A DNA stretch of 64,000 nucleotides from Kalmanozyma brasiliensis GHG001 (Eukaryota > Basidiomycota > Ustilaginomycetes > Ustilaginales), in the NCBI RefSeq assembly GCF_000497045.1, contig NW_015961948.1, positions 1,302,001 through 1,366,000 of the forward strand, read 5' to 3'. Below the pieces are notes generated by a model. That model saw nothing but the letters and a program-made list of their open reading frames with translations, did not search any database and was not told the origin of the DNA. Of this stretch, positions 50,198-61,500 are shown piece after piece. Position numbers and translations under genes: made by a program. Numbering within the stretch: position 1 is the stretch's first letter; each line of letters opens with the position of its first letter.

Positions 50198-50862
50198 CTC
50201 GCCGTCTTGTTGGCAACAGCAGCTATGGCTCTATCGCAGTCCCAGATTTGCGCGAAGCTGAGTCGGGATGGAGCATTGGCTGACAGGCGCAGGATGCTTG
50301 GCGTCTGATTCCGGCCAAAAGAAGGCTTGCTTGCTTCCCTTTTAAAAATAAAAAATGTAAAATAAGAAAAACGCGTGTCGCGCTTTTGGGTTTTGGCTCT
50401 CTCTCAGACCGGCGCTTTTTGGGCGTGAGTGAGTCAGTCTCGCTACTGCACGCCGCCCTTTGCCTCTCTCTCTTATTTGGCTCAACTGCTGCACTTTGGC
50501 TGGGATCGACAATACAGCCTTTGCTTGCTTGCTGCTGCTGCATTTGCCGTCGTGCGTCGGGCGTGTCGTTTTGGACTTCCGCCGCGGTTGTCCTTCCTTC
50601 TCTTTCATCCTCTCCCTGCTGCTCCTTCGCTATCACCATCATCTACGCCGTTCCTATCTCCATCAACATACCCGCTGGCCATCGAGTACCTGCTATTCCA
50701 TCAAACTTCCGCCAGCAGTTCGCACTTACTAACACCACCTAGCATTCACTGCCAAAACAGCAAGCATACGACTGCACCCGCTGGCGCTCATCGGACGCAT
50801 CAGCGACTCGCTCAGATACCCTCGAAGCTCTTCTCATCTCATAAGTACAGCTGAAGCCCACA
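50198..50862. promoter_or_regulatory. Divergent intergenic region sirtuin / RasGAP
   Basis: 665 bp shared promoter region. An A/T-rich patch (50340-50375) and C/T-rich leader before the RasGAP ATG. No gene seen. Confidence 0.4.
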
Positions 50863-53232
50863 ATGACGAGTCTGCAGCAATCTCCCGTCGGCGAGGGCAG
50901 CGGCAGCAGCCGCGACCGCACCGACATGATGAGCAAGCGGCTCTCCGTCTCAGGCGCCGGCAACCGCAACACCAATCGATACTCTGTCACCGCCCTCTAT
51001 TCTATGGCCGCAGAACAAGACGTCGAAGTCGAAGATGATCTCGCTCGCGCTCAGAAGCGTCTTAGAGAGCTCAAGGGTCGCATCTCGGCACAGTCCAAAA
51101 AGAACTTTGTCCTCGAACGAGACGTACGCTATCTCGACAGCCGTATCGCTTTGCTCATTGCCAACCGTATGGCCCTCGACGAACAGAACGAAGTCGCATC
51201 GACACTCGAAGAGACTGATTCATCCACCGTAGGAACCTCGTTGGACGACCGCAAAATGCAGCAGTACGGCAATTTCTTCTTCCTCCTCCAATCCGAACCA
51301 AGGCATATTGCCGCGCTTTGTCGACTCGTGAGCCTGGCAGAGATCGACACGCTCTTGCAGACCGTCATGTTCACCCTCTACGGTAATCAGTACGAGTCCA
51401 GAGAAGAGCATTTGCTGCTCACCATGTTCCAGTCCGTCCTCTCCGCCCAATTCGAGACTGCCACCGAGTTTGGCTCGCTCCTCCGCGCCAACACGCCCGT
51501 ATCGCGCATGATGACCACCTATACCCGTCGAGGTCCCGGTCAGTCCTACCTCAAAAGCGTTCTGGCAGAGCGGATCAACAGCCTCATCGAGCACAAAGAC
51601 CTCAACCTTGAAATCAATCCGCTCAAAGTCTACGAGCAGATGACCAACCAGATCGAAGAGGATACCGGCAGCCTCCCGCCCAATCTCCCACGTGGTGTGC
51701 CCGCCGAGGTTGCCTCGGAGAATGCCGATGTGCAGGCCATCATCGCGCCCAGGCTGACCATGCTCATGGAGATCGCCAACAGCTTCCTCCAGACTATCAT
51801 CAACTCGATCGAGGAAGTGCCCTACGGTATTCGTTGGATTTGCAAGCAGATTCGCAGTCTCACCAAGCGCAAGTACCCCGACGCCACCGATCTGGCCATC
51901 TGCTCGCTCATCGGAGGCTTCTTCTTCCTGCGCTTCATCAACCCAGCCATCGTCACACCGCAGGCGTACATGCTCGTCGATGGTCCTCCCGCCAAGCATC
52001 CGCGCCGTACCCTCACGCTCATCGCAAAGATGCTCCAAAACCTTGCCAACAAGCCATCTTATGCCAAGGAGCAGTACATGATGTCGCTCGAACCTTTCGT
52101 CGAGAACAACAAGACCCGCATGAACGCCTTCCTCAACGCCCTCTGCGACGTCGGCGACTTTTACGAGACGCTCGAGATGGACCAGTACATGGCGCTGTCC
52201 AAGAAGGACCTCCAGATCCAGATCACGCTCAATGAGCTGTACAACACGCACTCGCTCGTCGCACAGCACCTCGACATCCTCGCGCCCAACGACAAGCACC
52301 ACCTCCGCATCCTCATCGACGAACTCGGAGGCTCGCCGGGTCAGGTCCCACGCAAGGAGAACCGCACGCTGGACTTGCCGCTCTTCTCGCGTTGGGAGAC
52401 GCCCATTCAGGATCTCACCACCGCCTTCATGTCCGAGAACAACGTGACGCAGAACGACATCTTGTACATGGAGACCAAGTCGATCTTCGTTCAGCTTCTC
52501 CGTTCCATTCCCACCCTCGCAGAGAAGCGACCCATCAACCTGCCGCAGATCGCAGAGCGAGCTGCGACGACCAAGGATGCCACACTGGTGCGCAAGGGCA
52601 TCAAGGTCAAGGAGATGCTGCGCGAGCTCGAGGAGCTCAAGGTGGTCGACCGACGAGACGGCTACAGTCTCATGACGGATGAAGTCGCCACCGAGCTCAC
52701 TCATCTCGGCAACATGCGCGAAAAGGTGATGCAGGAGATGGGAAGCCTCGAGTCGGTCTATAAGACCATCTGCGAGCACAACAATTACATGCGCAGTCAG
52801 CTCGACACGTACAAGAGCTACCTCCAGAACGTGCGCATGACGAGCGGCAGCGCTAAGGACAAGAGTGCGGGCGGAGTTGGCGTCATCTCGGTCGGTGGCA
52901 AAGAGAAGAAGGCGCCCAAAACGCAGGCGTTAGGCCCTTACCGCTTCACCCACGCCCAGATGGAAAAGGACGGCATCATCGTCGAAAGCAACGTGCCCGA
53001 CAACCGTCGTGCCAATATCTACTTCAACATCACCTCGCCCTCTCCCGGTACGTTTATCATCGCGCTGCACTACAAGGGCCGAGAGAAGGCGATCCTCGAG
53101 ATGGATCTTAAGCTGGACGACCTGCTCGAAAAGCAGAAGGACGACGTCCAGCTGCTCGATCTGGAATACGTCCAGCTCAACGTCTCCAAGATCCTCCAGC
53201 TGCTCAACAAGACGTTCACCAAGCGTCGTTGA
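50863..53232 (+). CDS. gap1: Ras GTPase-activating protein with RasGAP C-terminal domain (fission yeast Gap1 type)
   Basis: 789 residues, intronless. Residues ~60-110 form a coiled coil (RAQKRLRELKGRISAQSKKNFVLERD). The RasGAP domain spans ~140-390. An arginine-finger region (SLLRANTPVSRMMTTYTRR) starts near 206 and the diagnostic FLR block (GGFFFLRFINPAIVTPQ) lies near 349-365. The RasGAP_C domain (~595-740) follows, a region also found in IQGAPs, but there are no IQ motifs, calponin-homology or WW domains, so this is the short Gap1/Sar1 type rather than IQGAP. It should speed GTP hydrolysis on Ras, which in smut fungi controls morphogenesis and the cAMP/MAPK switch to filaments (known biology of the group, role inferred). 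The protein ends in basic KRR. Confidence 0.93.
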   Translation: MTSLQQSPVGEGSGSSRDRTDMMSKRLSVSGAGNRNTNRYSVTALYSMAAEQDVEVEDDLARAQKRLRELKGRISAQSKKNFVLERDVRYLDSRIALLIANRMALDEQNEVASTLEETDSSTVGTSLDDRKMQQYGNFFFLLQSEPRHIAALCRLVSLAEIDTLLQTVMFTLYGNQYESREEHLLLTMFQSVLSAQFETATEFGSLLRANTPVSRMMTTYTRRGPGQSYLKSVLAERINSLIEHKDLNLEINPLKVYEQMTNQIEEDTGSLPPNLPRGVPAEVASENADVQAIIAPRLTMLMEIANSFLQTIINSIEEVPYGIRWICKQIRSLTKRKYPDATDLAICSLIGGFFFLRFINPAIVTPQAYMLVDGPPAKHPRRTLTLIAKMLQNLANKPSYAKEQYMMSLEPFVENNKTRMNAFLNALCDVGDFYETLEMDQYMALSKKDLQIQITLNELYNTHSLVAQHLDILAPNDKHHLRILIDELGGSPGQVPRKENRTLDLPLFSRWETPIQDLTTAFMSENNVTQNDILYMETKSIFVQLLRSIPTLAEKRPINLPQIAERAATTKDATLVRKGIKVKEMLRELEELKVVDRRDGYSLMTDEVATELTHLGNMREKVMQEMGSLESVYKTICEHNNYMRSQLDTYKSYLQNVRMTSGSAKDKSAGGVGVISVGGKEKKAPKTQALGPYRFTHAQMEKDGIIVESNVPDNRRANIYFNITSPSPGTFIIALHYKGREKAILEMDLKLDDLLEKQKDDVQLLDLEYVQLNVSKILQLLNKTFTKRR

Positions 53233-53551
53233 TGAGCCCGCCGGAAAATCGTACGACTCTTTAAGACGTCGGTATATATACCCATTCTTGCTCTGTTTGA
53301 TAGATGATCGCCACATGCCGGATCTTGTGTTTTTGTCATCTGTAGTACCCTTTTCTGTTCCGCGTCTCTCCTTTAGGGCTTGCCTGTACTTTCGTTATCG
53401 AGGAAGGAATCCTAATCACTTCCAAGCATGCTGACGTCCTCGATCACTGTCCAAACGACGAGAAAGTGTGACAAACATTGCATCTCTCGATTGATCTGGT
53501 ATTTGCGAGAATCGCACTACGAAGGAATGCCTAACAGTCGGGGCTGCGCCA
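53233..53551. other. Convergent intergenic region RasGAP / SWC4
   Basis: 319 bp between converging stops, containing both 3' UTRs. A TATATATACC string at 53272-53281 could act in 3'-end formation; otherwise nothing seen. Confidence 0.4.
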
Positions 53552-55282
53552 TCACTCTGTCTTGACGGCAGTCAGCGCGTCCGCATCCACCCCTTCCTCA
53601 CCCTTCTCCGCCACTACCGCATCCTCACCACTCCCCCCTACCCCCGCTTCCACCCCCTTGCCCGTCTGCAGCGCAGCCGCAATCCTCTGCTTAGCAATCC
53701 TCAGCTCGGCATTCACCCGCTCCAACTGCTTGCGCATCTCCAAACTCGTCGTCACAGCGCCCATGAGGTTCTCCCACTTCTCGACGTTCTTGGCTGTGGG
53801 GAAGATGAGTCTTGGTCCCACGGGCGGTTCACTTTCGGCCAACACCTGCGTTGTGCGGAGGACGAGGTTGGGCCGCGGCGCGAGCATGCGGCTGGAACGA
53901 AGGTAGGCGCCGTGACCCGAGGAGGGGTTGGATGGGTTGGTGGTGGTAGGTGGGAGGGTGGAGGCTGTGCCGACGAGGTGTGCGTATGGTGGACGGGTGG
54001 AACCGATCGCACTGGCGGCGGTCGTTGCGCTGGTGCCTGGTAGGACGGCTGCACCCGTAATCGCACCTGTGTTATCGACCGTAGCGCTCGCACTCGACGC
54101 GAACCGCACAATGCACTGCATCTCATCAAACTGCGCCTGTCGCATCTCGGCCCTTTGCTTCGAAGTCAACGTCGCACTGGGTCTCGTCGTCGCTGGTGCA
54201 TCCTCCGCACCCGGCGTCCCTTCCTCTGCGACCTGCAACTTCCGCTTCTTACTCGCCCCCGCCCTCCCCTTCGCAGCATCATCCTCCCCTACCGAGCTGG
54301 CGATCCCCGCTCCAGCCGCAGCAACAGCATGCGGGCTCGAACTGGGCAGACTCTCCCAGCCACCCAACAACCTCAGCAGCTCCTCGCGCTCGCTTGCGTA
54401 CTTCGCCTCGTTCTGCTCGATCCGCCGGATCTCCACGTACAGCGCTTCTTCTTCGGCCAACTGCTCCGGTGTTCGGGTGTACAGCCGAGCCACCGCCTTC
54501 TTGCGCTCCACCTCGCGCTGCTTGTCGAAGGCATAGGTGCTGAGCAGCAGCTGGCGGGTTTCGACGTCGTCTGTGGAAATGCGCGAGCGGATGAGTCGTC
54601 GACAGATCGCATAGTATCGCGCTTTGAGATCTTCCATCGACCTTTCTTTTGCTGGTTGCACCGCAGATAGTGCGGGACCTTGGGCGGCCGCCCAATCGTA
54701 CCGGTCGTGGATGACGACAAAGCGCAAATCGTACGCAGCGCACAGCTCCATTAGGTAATCCGTCTCTTCTTTCGTCCAATCATCGTCTCGCAGCTGCTGG
54801 ATGTATTCGTCGTTCGAATACGTATACACCCCGGATGTCGTGTTGAACTCGGCGTAGCTATACTTGGTTTCCACCTCTTCTTTCCCCTCAGGCGCCCAGT
54901 GGTGGAGGAGCAGACCGTGGTTGATCTCGGGTGTGTCGTCGTCGATGGTGGTGTCGTCGCGGGCGGAATTGAGGAAAGGCACCCAGCGCCAGGATCGGGT
55001 GGGTTGAGCACGACGCTTGAATTTGGGTTTGAACATGCCACCCATGCCGACGCCGGGTTTGCCGGCGTCGAGACCGTGTGCCATGGCGAGCGTGGGTGCG
55101 TTGTCGCCGAGAAGGGCGAAAAGCTCACGAGTCATGCCATCGTATTTGGGCTTTTGTCGAGAGGTCGACGGGTGCGGGTTGGATTTGCGGTTGCGTGACG
55201 AGGATGCCTGTGCGGAGGAAGATGGGCGCGAACCGGATCGCTCGGGGAGCGAGAGGATGTCTCGCACGTCGTTCGAGGTCAT
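53552..55282 (-). CDS. SWC4: Swc4/Eaf2 (DMAP1-like) SWR1 and NuA4 chromatin complex subunit
   Basis: 576 residues from ATG 55282 (MTSNDVRDILSLPE, the usual start of the family). The conserved N-terminal part has KPKYDGMTRELFALLGDNAPTL (~45-66), FKPKFKRRAQPTRSWRWVPFLNSAR, and HHWAPEG. The SANT/Myb-like domain (~155-215) reads YSNDEYIQQLRDDDWTKEETDYLMEL...RFVVIHDRYDW. A helical Arg/Glu-rich coiled region (~255-310) and Ser/Ala/Thr/Pro-rich stretches follow; the last helix (~510-545) and acidic end complete it. Swc4 is shared by SWR1, which deposits H2A.Z, and by the NuA4 acetyltransferase. It is divergent from SIN1 with 390 bp between starts, so the two may share a promoter. Confidence 0.93.
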   Translation of the reverse strand: MTSNDVRDILSLPERSGSRPSSSAQASSSRNRKSNPHPSTSRQKPKYDGMTRELFALLGDNAPTLAMAHGLDAGKPGVGMGGMFKPKFKRRAQPTRSWRWVPFLNSARDDTTIDDDTPEINHGLLLHHWAPEGKEEVETKYSYAEFNTTSGVYTYSNDEYIQQLRDDDWTKEETDYLMELCAAYDLRFVVIHDRYDWAAAQGPALSAVQPAKERSMEDLKARYYAICRRLIRSRISTDDVETRQLLLSTYAFDKQREVERKKAVARLYTRTPEQLAEEEALYVEIRRIEQNEAKYASEREELLRLLGGWESLPSSSPHAVAAAGAGIASSVGEDDAAKGRAGASKKRKLQVAEEGTPGAEDAPATTRPSATLTSKQRAEMRQAQFDEMQCIVRFASSASATVDNTGAITGAAVLPGTSATTAASAIGSTRPPYAHLVGTASTLPPTTTNPSNPSSGHGAYLRSSRMLAPRPNLVLRTTQVLAESEPPVGPRLIFPTAKNVEKWENLMGAVTTSLEMRKQLERVNAELRIAKQRIAAALQTGKGVEAGVGGSGEDAVVAEKGEEGVDADALTAVKTE

Positions 55283-55672
55283 CTTGGTACGAGCGAGGCG
55301 AGGGTGCCGACCAAGTGCGTGTGATTTGAGAGATGGTGTTGGTGATGATGTGGTCGTAAGCTGCAGGAGGTTCGCGTTAACCCTGGATTGGCATCGTCTT
55401 TCTTTAGTCAAGAAGGTATCGGCCGATTTCTTTGTTGCGGAGGCATGGTTCGATCTCACAATCAAGGAATTTCCCCGCCCAACGCACGGCTCTCGTGCCT
55501 GTTCAAGGGTCCAGACTTTGTGCATCTTCGACGTCACCTCTCCTCCTACTCACCCACAGCAGCTTCGTCTGCATCTCCATAAACAAGGTCGTACACGCTC
55601 AAGGGGCATACACAAATGCCACGATAAGGCAGCTCCACCTAGCCTCCTGATGGCAGGCGAACGATCGTAAGA
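55283..55672. promoter_or_regulatory. Shared promoter region SWC4 / SIN1
   Basis: 390 bp between two divergent ATGs; no TATA box obvious. Bidirectional promoter inferred from spacing. Confidence 0.5.
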
Positions 55673-58567
55673 ATGTCGCTCCTCGTGGATCCCGACCACC
55701 TCATTCACTCCTTGCGGCTGGCCTACCTCAAGCGCATCGACGATCATTACGGCCCGAGGATCATCACCTTCCCATCAGTCTCCGGCGTCAAGCAAGAACC
55801 TGTAGCCTCAACATCAGAGCCCCGGCCGTCTCTGTCCAACTCATCCTCATCAACATCGTTCTTTGCATCCTCCTCAACGGCGGCGAGCAGAGAAGACGTG
55901 TCGAGCCATGCAATCGCATCCCTGTACAGTCCTTTCGGTGCCGACTCGCACGTCGCGGCGGCAGGGCTTAATGACCCTTCGCGACATCCCGAGCTGACAA
56001 CGATCTATTCTCCCGTGCCTACGGCAGGGGAAAATGGCCCATTCGGAGGGCTCGGGCGCAAAGGCGGACGAAGCGCGCACGGTTCGGAATCCGAACCCGC
56101 CGATGGCGGATCCGATGGCTTGCAAGATGGGTGCAGAGCAGGCAGTCTGGCGTATACGCAAACGATCTATGGGCCGGGCCGAAGCGGTGCTCTGGGTATG
56201 CGTGTCAACGGGCGCAGAGCGAGTAAGCGTGTCAGCATCAGCGCTGCCAATCTGCCGACAAGAACAGCTGTGGACAAAGAGGCAAGTGTCGACGCGGAGC
56301 CGTCTAGACAGGAAGCGGTGGACGAAGCCGCGAAGGCTCAGCGAAACAAAGAAGATACGACCGCAGCGCAGCTTTCGCAGCCTCGAGACATATTGTCGAC
56401 CTCGCCTGGGGGAACTACAATTGGGCAGGCGGCGGGGACACTTGACGAGCAGAGCGGAACAGTGATGGGCAAACGAGTCAACTTTGCCATGTCGGACACT
56501 CCTTCGCAGTCACACGCCACCGAAGTATCGCCAGAAGGAGAGCCATTGTCCGAAGGCCAGTCGGTCTCGCCTCATTCTCGAACCACGGCTTCGGGTCCAC
56601 ATGGATCGACGTACGCAGACAGCTCGACCGAGTCCAACACAGCGTTGTCCAGTCTCGGATCCGCTGGCTCATTGCAAGATGGCAGCTTGGGCTTGACGAC
56701 GATCAATGCTGCTATTACAGGCGGTCCGCCTTCACCGCATGCGCCGGCGAGCCAGGCCAGAGACGCCATCCTCACAGCGCGATCTTCGCCTGTGCAGTCT
56801 CGCACGATCGTCACACCCCTCGTCGACACCCCTGCCCTCCCGGCACCACCAAAGATGGTGATATCTGGAACCGATGGCAGCGACGAAAACAGCGACGTCG
56901 AAGAGCCGTCGCGCAGCCACAGCAAGACCAAGCGTCGGGGAAGCCGTCGACCGAGTCACCCAAACACTTCACGCTTGGCGACGCAGTCCGACTACTTCTC
57001 GTCGATACGAGTCAGCCGAAGCGAGCTCGAAGCACAGCATGCCAACCGGCCCAAAGGATCGATGCTCAGCTCGATGCTGCAAAAGCAAGATTCGGGACCG
57101 GAGAACCCGTTCGCGGCCTTCTACGCAGGCATCGCTGGTCGTGCAGCTACTGCGCCCAGTATGACGGTCGAGATCTTCTTTCCATGGGCCGACAGCAGGC
57201 AGCCGCTGCTCTCGTCGCCTCCGGCAAGCGGGGCGGTCTCGATACATCCCAAGACTAACAGCATGAAGCTCAACATCCGCAAGGACGCAACGATGGAGGA
57301 AGTCATTGGCTACGGCTTGTACTGTTACGTCGAGGAGAGATGGAAGCCGGAACTGGACCCTCCCGGCTCTTCTTGCACCGAGAGCGAGCGGGAGGCTCGT
57401 CTGACCACCATGGGATGGACCTTGATGATCGTCGAAGACGGCGAGGTGGACGACGACTTCCCGGCCATCGACCAGACCTTGCAGCTCGGCAAGTTTGGAG
57501 GAGATGAGTTTGCGATCTGCGAAGCGACACCAAACCAGATCCGACAGCATAAGGAAGCGTACGCCAACATTGCGAGAAGGACTGTTCGCGCGCCGACGGC
57601 GTCCCGGACGCTGACACCCAAGCCAGGTGCTACGGGCGAGTCGGTGGTTCCTGGATCGACAGCCGTGGATGCATCGCAAAGCACGCTCGTCGGCGGCGGA
57701 GGCAAGAGCGTTGCAGCGGCCATTTCGGGCAATCCTGCTTTGGCCAGTCGACTGGGCGTACCTGGTGCGGGTACACAAGTTACACCGGGGTCTCTGATCA
57801 ATATCCAAGGAACTCCCATCTTCGCCTCTGGAGCGCTGTCGCGCAGTGCTCTGGGCTCGTCTTCGCAGTCGATCTTCCTTCGCGTGCTGGTGACGCCCAA
57901 TCCCGAGGTGCGATACAAGACGACGCTCCAAGTTCCGTCCGATATGTATCTGGCGGATGTGCTCGAGATGATCTGTCGGAAGCGACACCTGTCGAATGTG
58001 GACGAATGGGCGCTCATCGTGCCGGACAAGAGCATCGTCGTACCGCTCGACCGAACGGTCGAATCGCTGCAGGGCAACCACGATCTTGCCCTCGTCCGAA
58101 GGTCCAGCTTGGGCGCTCTGGGCGGTGCCGGCGCACTCAGTAGCTCCTCTACCAATCCGAACGCCTCGATCTTCAAGCGCTACTCCACCGCCTCAGATTC
58201 CAACTACCCCCTGGGCCAGCCGAAGTACACCAAAGCCCTCGACATCGCTTCTGCCTACAAGAGCTACACGGTCTATCGCAAATCGCCGATGTTCGGAGGG
58301 CGGCACAACGAGCGGAGCCTCACGCTGGACGGCGACTGGCTGCACATCATGCCCACGGACATGAAAACCTTTGGCAAAGCGGCGTCGTTCCACGTCTCGA
58401 GCGTGGTCGCGTGCAAGCTGTCGAGCAAGCTGGTCAACGGCTTCAAGCTGGTCGTCTGGCGCGAGAGTCCGCGGGATACCAAGAGGTACGACTTTGAGGC
58501 CGATTCGGCCAGGATCGCAGCCGAAATCGTGCGCGAGATCAACTTGCTCCGCAGCAGCCAGAACTAG
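55673..58567 (+). CDS. SIN1: TORC2 subunit Sin1/Avo1
   Basis: 964 residues, intronless. The first ~20 residues (LLVDPDHLIHSLRLAYLKRIDD) match the conserved Sin1 N-terminus that inserts into TORC2. A long Ser/Thr/Ala-rich region follows (to ~470). The CRIM domain (~475-640) starts PENPFAAFYAG and contains the ubiquitin-like fold with the acidic loop VEDGEVDDDFPAID, the part that binds AGC kinases. A Ras-binding-like domain lies at ~735-810 (IFLRVLVTPNPEVRYKTTLQVP...ADVLEMICRKRHL). The C-terminal PH domain (~855-960) includes YKSYTVYRKSPMFGG and SSKLVNGFKLVVWRE. Sin1 brings Ypk1/Gad8-type kinases to TORC2 for hydrophobic-motif phosphorylation; such a kinase is encoded at 4.5-6.3 kb. Confidence 0.95.
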   Translation: MSLLVDPDHLIHSLRLAYLKRIDDHYGPRIITFPSVSGVKQEPVASTSEPRPSLSNSSSSTSFFASSSTAASREDVSSHAIASLYSPFGADSHVAAAGLNDPSRHPELTTIYSPVPTAGENGPFGGLGRKGGRSAHGSESEPADGGSDGLQDGCRAGSLAYTQTIYGPGRSGALGMRVNGRRASKRVSISAANLPTRTAVDKEASVDAEPSRQEAVDEAAKAQRNKEDTTAAQLSQPRDILSTSPGGTTIGQAAGTLDEQSGTVMGKRVNFAMSDTPSQSHATEVSPEGEPLSEGQSVSPHSRTTASGPHGSTYADSSTESNTALSSLGSAGSLQDGSLGLTTINAAITGGPPSPHAPASQARDAILTARSSPVQSRTIVTPLVDTPALPAPPKMVISGTDGSDENSDVEEPSRSHSKTKRRGSRRPSHPNTSRLATQSDYFSSIRVSRSELEAQHANRPKGSMLSSMLQKQDSGPENPFAAFYAGIAGRAATAPSMTVEIFFPWADSRQPLLSSPPASGAVSIHPKTNSMKLNIRKDATMEEVIGYGLYCYVEERWKPELDPPGSSCTESEREARLTTMGWTLMIVEDGEVDDDFPAIDQTLQLGKFGGDEFAICEATPNQIRQHKEAYANIARRTVRAPTASRTLTPKPGATGESVVPGSTAVDASQSTLVGGGGKSVAAAISGNPALASRLGVPGAGTQVTPGSLINIQGTPIFASGALSRSALGSSSQSIFLRVLVTPNPEVRYKTTLQVPSDMYLADVLEMICRKRHLSNVDEWALIVPDKSIVVPLDRTVESLQGNHDLALVRRSSLGALGGAGALSSSSTNPNASIFKRYSTASDSNYPLGQPKYTKALDIASAYKSYTVYRKSPMFGGRHNERSLTLDGDWLHIMPTDMKTFGKAASFHVSSVVACKLSSKLVNGFKLVVWRESPRDTKRYDFEADSARIAAEIVREINLLRSSQN

Positions 58568-61500
58568 CCTGAACCAGGAGAATTTGGTACCCCGCCCAAA
58601 GGGGATTTTCTCACGCTGCAGAATTTTACCCCTATCTTTGGTCTCACCTCGTGGAATTAGGTTTCGCTTGCCCGCCCAGCCGTGGTCGCTCGGCGAATGC
58701 ATCGCTACTTGTTTGTGGACTCGGCGGCGTCTGCGGTGTGGTGAAAGGACGATGCAAGTGATTGAGATGAGGCGAACGTGTCTCAGATTAGGCTCGATTG
58801 TCCAGATCATCGAGGCAGGTTGGATGCCCGGCCGGTAGTCGTGGGACCAATCTGGGCTGAGTAAGGCGGACCGGGGCTTGAAGACAGCATACTTTGGATC
58901 TCGGGTCCGTTTGACGGGACGCAAGCGAGCAATTGGTCCATCGAGAAGAGTTCAGCGATGAGTACGATCGACAGGGTAGGCTGATCCCGGGAGAAAGAGT
59001 GGACTGCCGAGACTGCCGCCCTCGCAAGGAGCCGCTCGAATGGAGGGTCCCTCTCGCAAACGACTCTCCACACTGCGAGACCCTCGATTTTTCAGACCGA
59101 GTCCGCAGCAGGTCAAAGGATCGCCCTGGGTTGGGCTGGAACGTGGACCTGAGCATACGAGAGCACCGAGCGACGGAGACCAGCTCGGCTCCCGCGGAAG
59201 CACCGAGGATCATGCCGGCCTTTCCGGCCTTTCATTGTCAGCGAGCATTGTTCCTGATCGCTAGGGCCACTTGCGCGGACAATCGCGCACGCAGGTCTTC
59301 CTCAAGAGGCCCTCGGTGTTGCCTTGTCGATAGATCGAGACGGTGCGTCATTGTGAGCCCAGAAAGTGAGGTCTTTTGTTCGTTCGCAGTTGTGAGGCAT
59401 TCGAACAGAGTGTCTCGGCTCAGTCGTTTTTGACAGCTTGACAAGCGCAGGTTTTTCCGTACGAGGACCTTGCTTCCAATCCGGACGACAAGAGCGTTTC
59501 ATCAACGTCGTGACTGCCACTGAGACGAGCATGAGCCGGTTAATGTTCAGACCGGTTCGGCTTGAGCTACCCGAACTGCCATGCAAAGTGCCACCGGTGG
59601 GCAGGATATGAGCGGCATGGTGGGTTGGAAGGAGCTGGATCGACGTGCACCCATCTTACGGCTTCCGACGGTGTGGGACGGTGTCGGGCGAGGCACGGCC
59701 GCTCTTATGAGATGACCGGCGATCAAATGCTGTCAGAGTGGTGCTGGAGCCCACGGTCCCACAGCGATGGCCAATCTATGGTGGGTTACGAGCCAAACGT
59801 GCACGTTCGGCCAGTGAGATTGCCGCAGATGGTCATCACGTCGGCACCGTCCTCTATGCAGGCTAAACGGACCGCTACGAAAGCCGACTGCGTATCATGG
59901 ACGGCCCAAACAGCGGTCAACGACGTTCAGCGTGCAGGGATCGACTGTCTGTTCTACGACGGCCAATTTCTCGATCGGTTGCCTCGATTTTGACATTCGC
60001 TGCAGGAAGCGTTGCCAAGAAGATGCGACTCGATTCCGACTTGGCCCATCTTGACATTGCTCGAACCTCGCATGTTAAGGGTTTCCGGCGGAATGTCATC
60101 CTCGCAGCTTGTCAGAAGTGCAAGCGCCGGTCAGAAGATGACTAGCTCGTTGTACGCTATGGTGGGTAAGGCCCTCAATGGGATGCGTGGCGTGCTGCAA
60201 TAAGAAAGCAAGCAGCGGCGAGCGCGGCGTATTGTCCGGAATCGACTCAGCCTGCTCTCGAGTGCATGCGTGCGTGCCGGTCAAGCTTGTGGGTGTGACT
60301 GAAGAGCAGGACTCCGCCGCATTGCAGCATGTCACTCACACAATTCTCTAGGCGAGTCAAGGGTCTCCTCTATCTGCTGTCGTTTACTGCTTCCTATCCA
60401 GCCAGCCAGCCTGCCCATTCAACACCCCGTTGGTCATCACAATCAACTCTAGCCGGCCGGCCACAAGCACCACTTGCACTGATCTCGACGCATCAGAAAT
60501 GATATGGACAGAAGCTTCGTCTGCACTGCTAGGTCAGTCCGGGTCGAAGCCAAGAACGGCTGCCCGCTATGATCTTGCAACGTGCCCTGCAAGCAAAAAT
60601 GGGATTTGGCTGCAGTCACGCGTCCAGGGCGCAGTTGGATCCAGAGGCATGCAGGCAGGCGCCAGATCTGAATGCAGCACGCACGTCACCAGGCTTTGCG
60701 CTTGAACTCGTCGTTGTTCTCGATCTGCTTTGGCTCCCCGTCTCCGCCTTTGGCTTCAACTCTGGCGCGGGGCGTAGCACGTCAGAGACCAGTCAAGCTT
60801 CAAGAACACGGGAGCCATAGACTCGAAAGCCCGCCCCTCTTTTGCCTACTTGTCATGGCTCGTATGACCGATGAATGCCGTTCCACGACTGCAGAAGCAG
60901 TCACCTCTTCTCGCTGCTTGCGAACGCCCAGTCACAGCTTTGACACATGCTTCTGCGCTCAATACTCGAGCTAGAGCGTGAGGTCCGTGCACTAGAGTGT
61001 AGCGTCGACACAATGAGTGAAAGTGTGTCTATTGGAGCCAAGTCAAGAGCATGAATGCTATCGATTCGCGTTCCTTCCAACGCTCGACCCACAGAGCCTG
61101 ACGCAGGAACGGGCGGCTCAAGACTGTTCTTAAGTTAGCTCCCTTCTCGGTTGGCTTGCTTTGCGGTTCTGTCCATCGAGCGAGCTCCTTTTCGACATGG
61201 TCTGATGGGCGTGTCTCCGCGCGCGCCACTCACACATCTTGCTGCAATCCTGAAACCCTGGCTGACGGGACCTCACCGCCTATTGTCCAAGAGACCGAGA
61301 CACGCGCAACAATGAAAGGCTCAAGAGTGTCAGAGAATGAGTCTACCGACTCAATGTGTGCATTCTTCTGTTCATTGTGGGATGCCAAGGCCCAAGCGGG
61401 CGAGCCAGCGGATATGCAAGTCAGAGAACCGCTCTCTGCTACACTCAGCCAAGAGCGGTTCAAGCCAAGCCAAGCCAACCACGGTGAGCTGACACACAGG

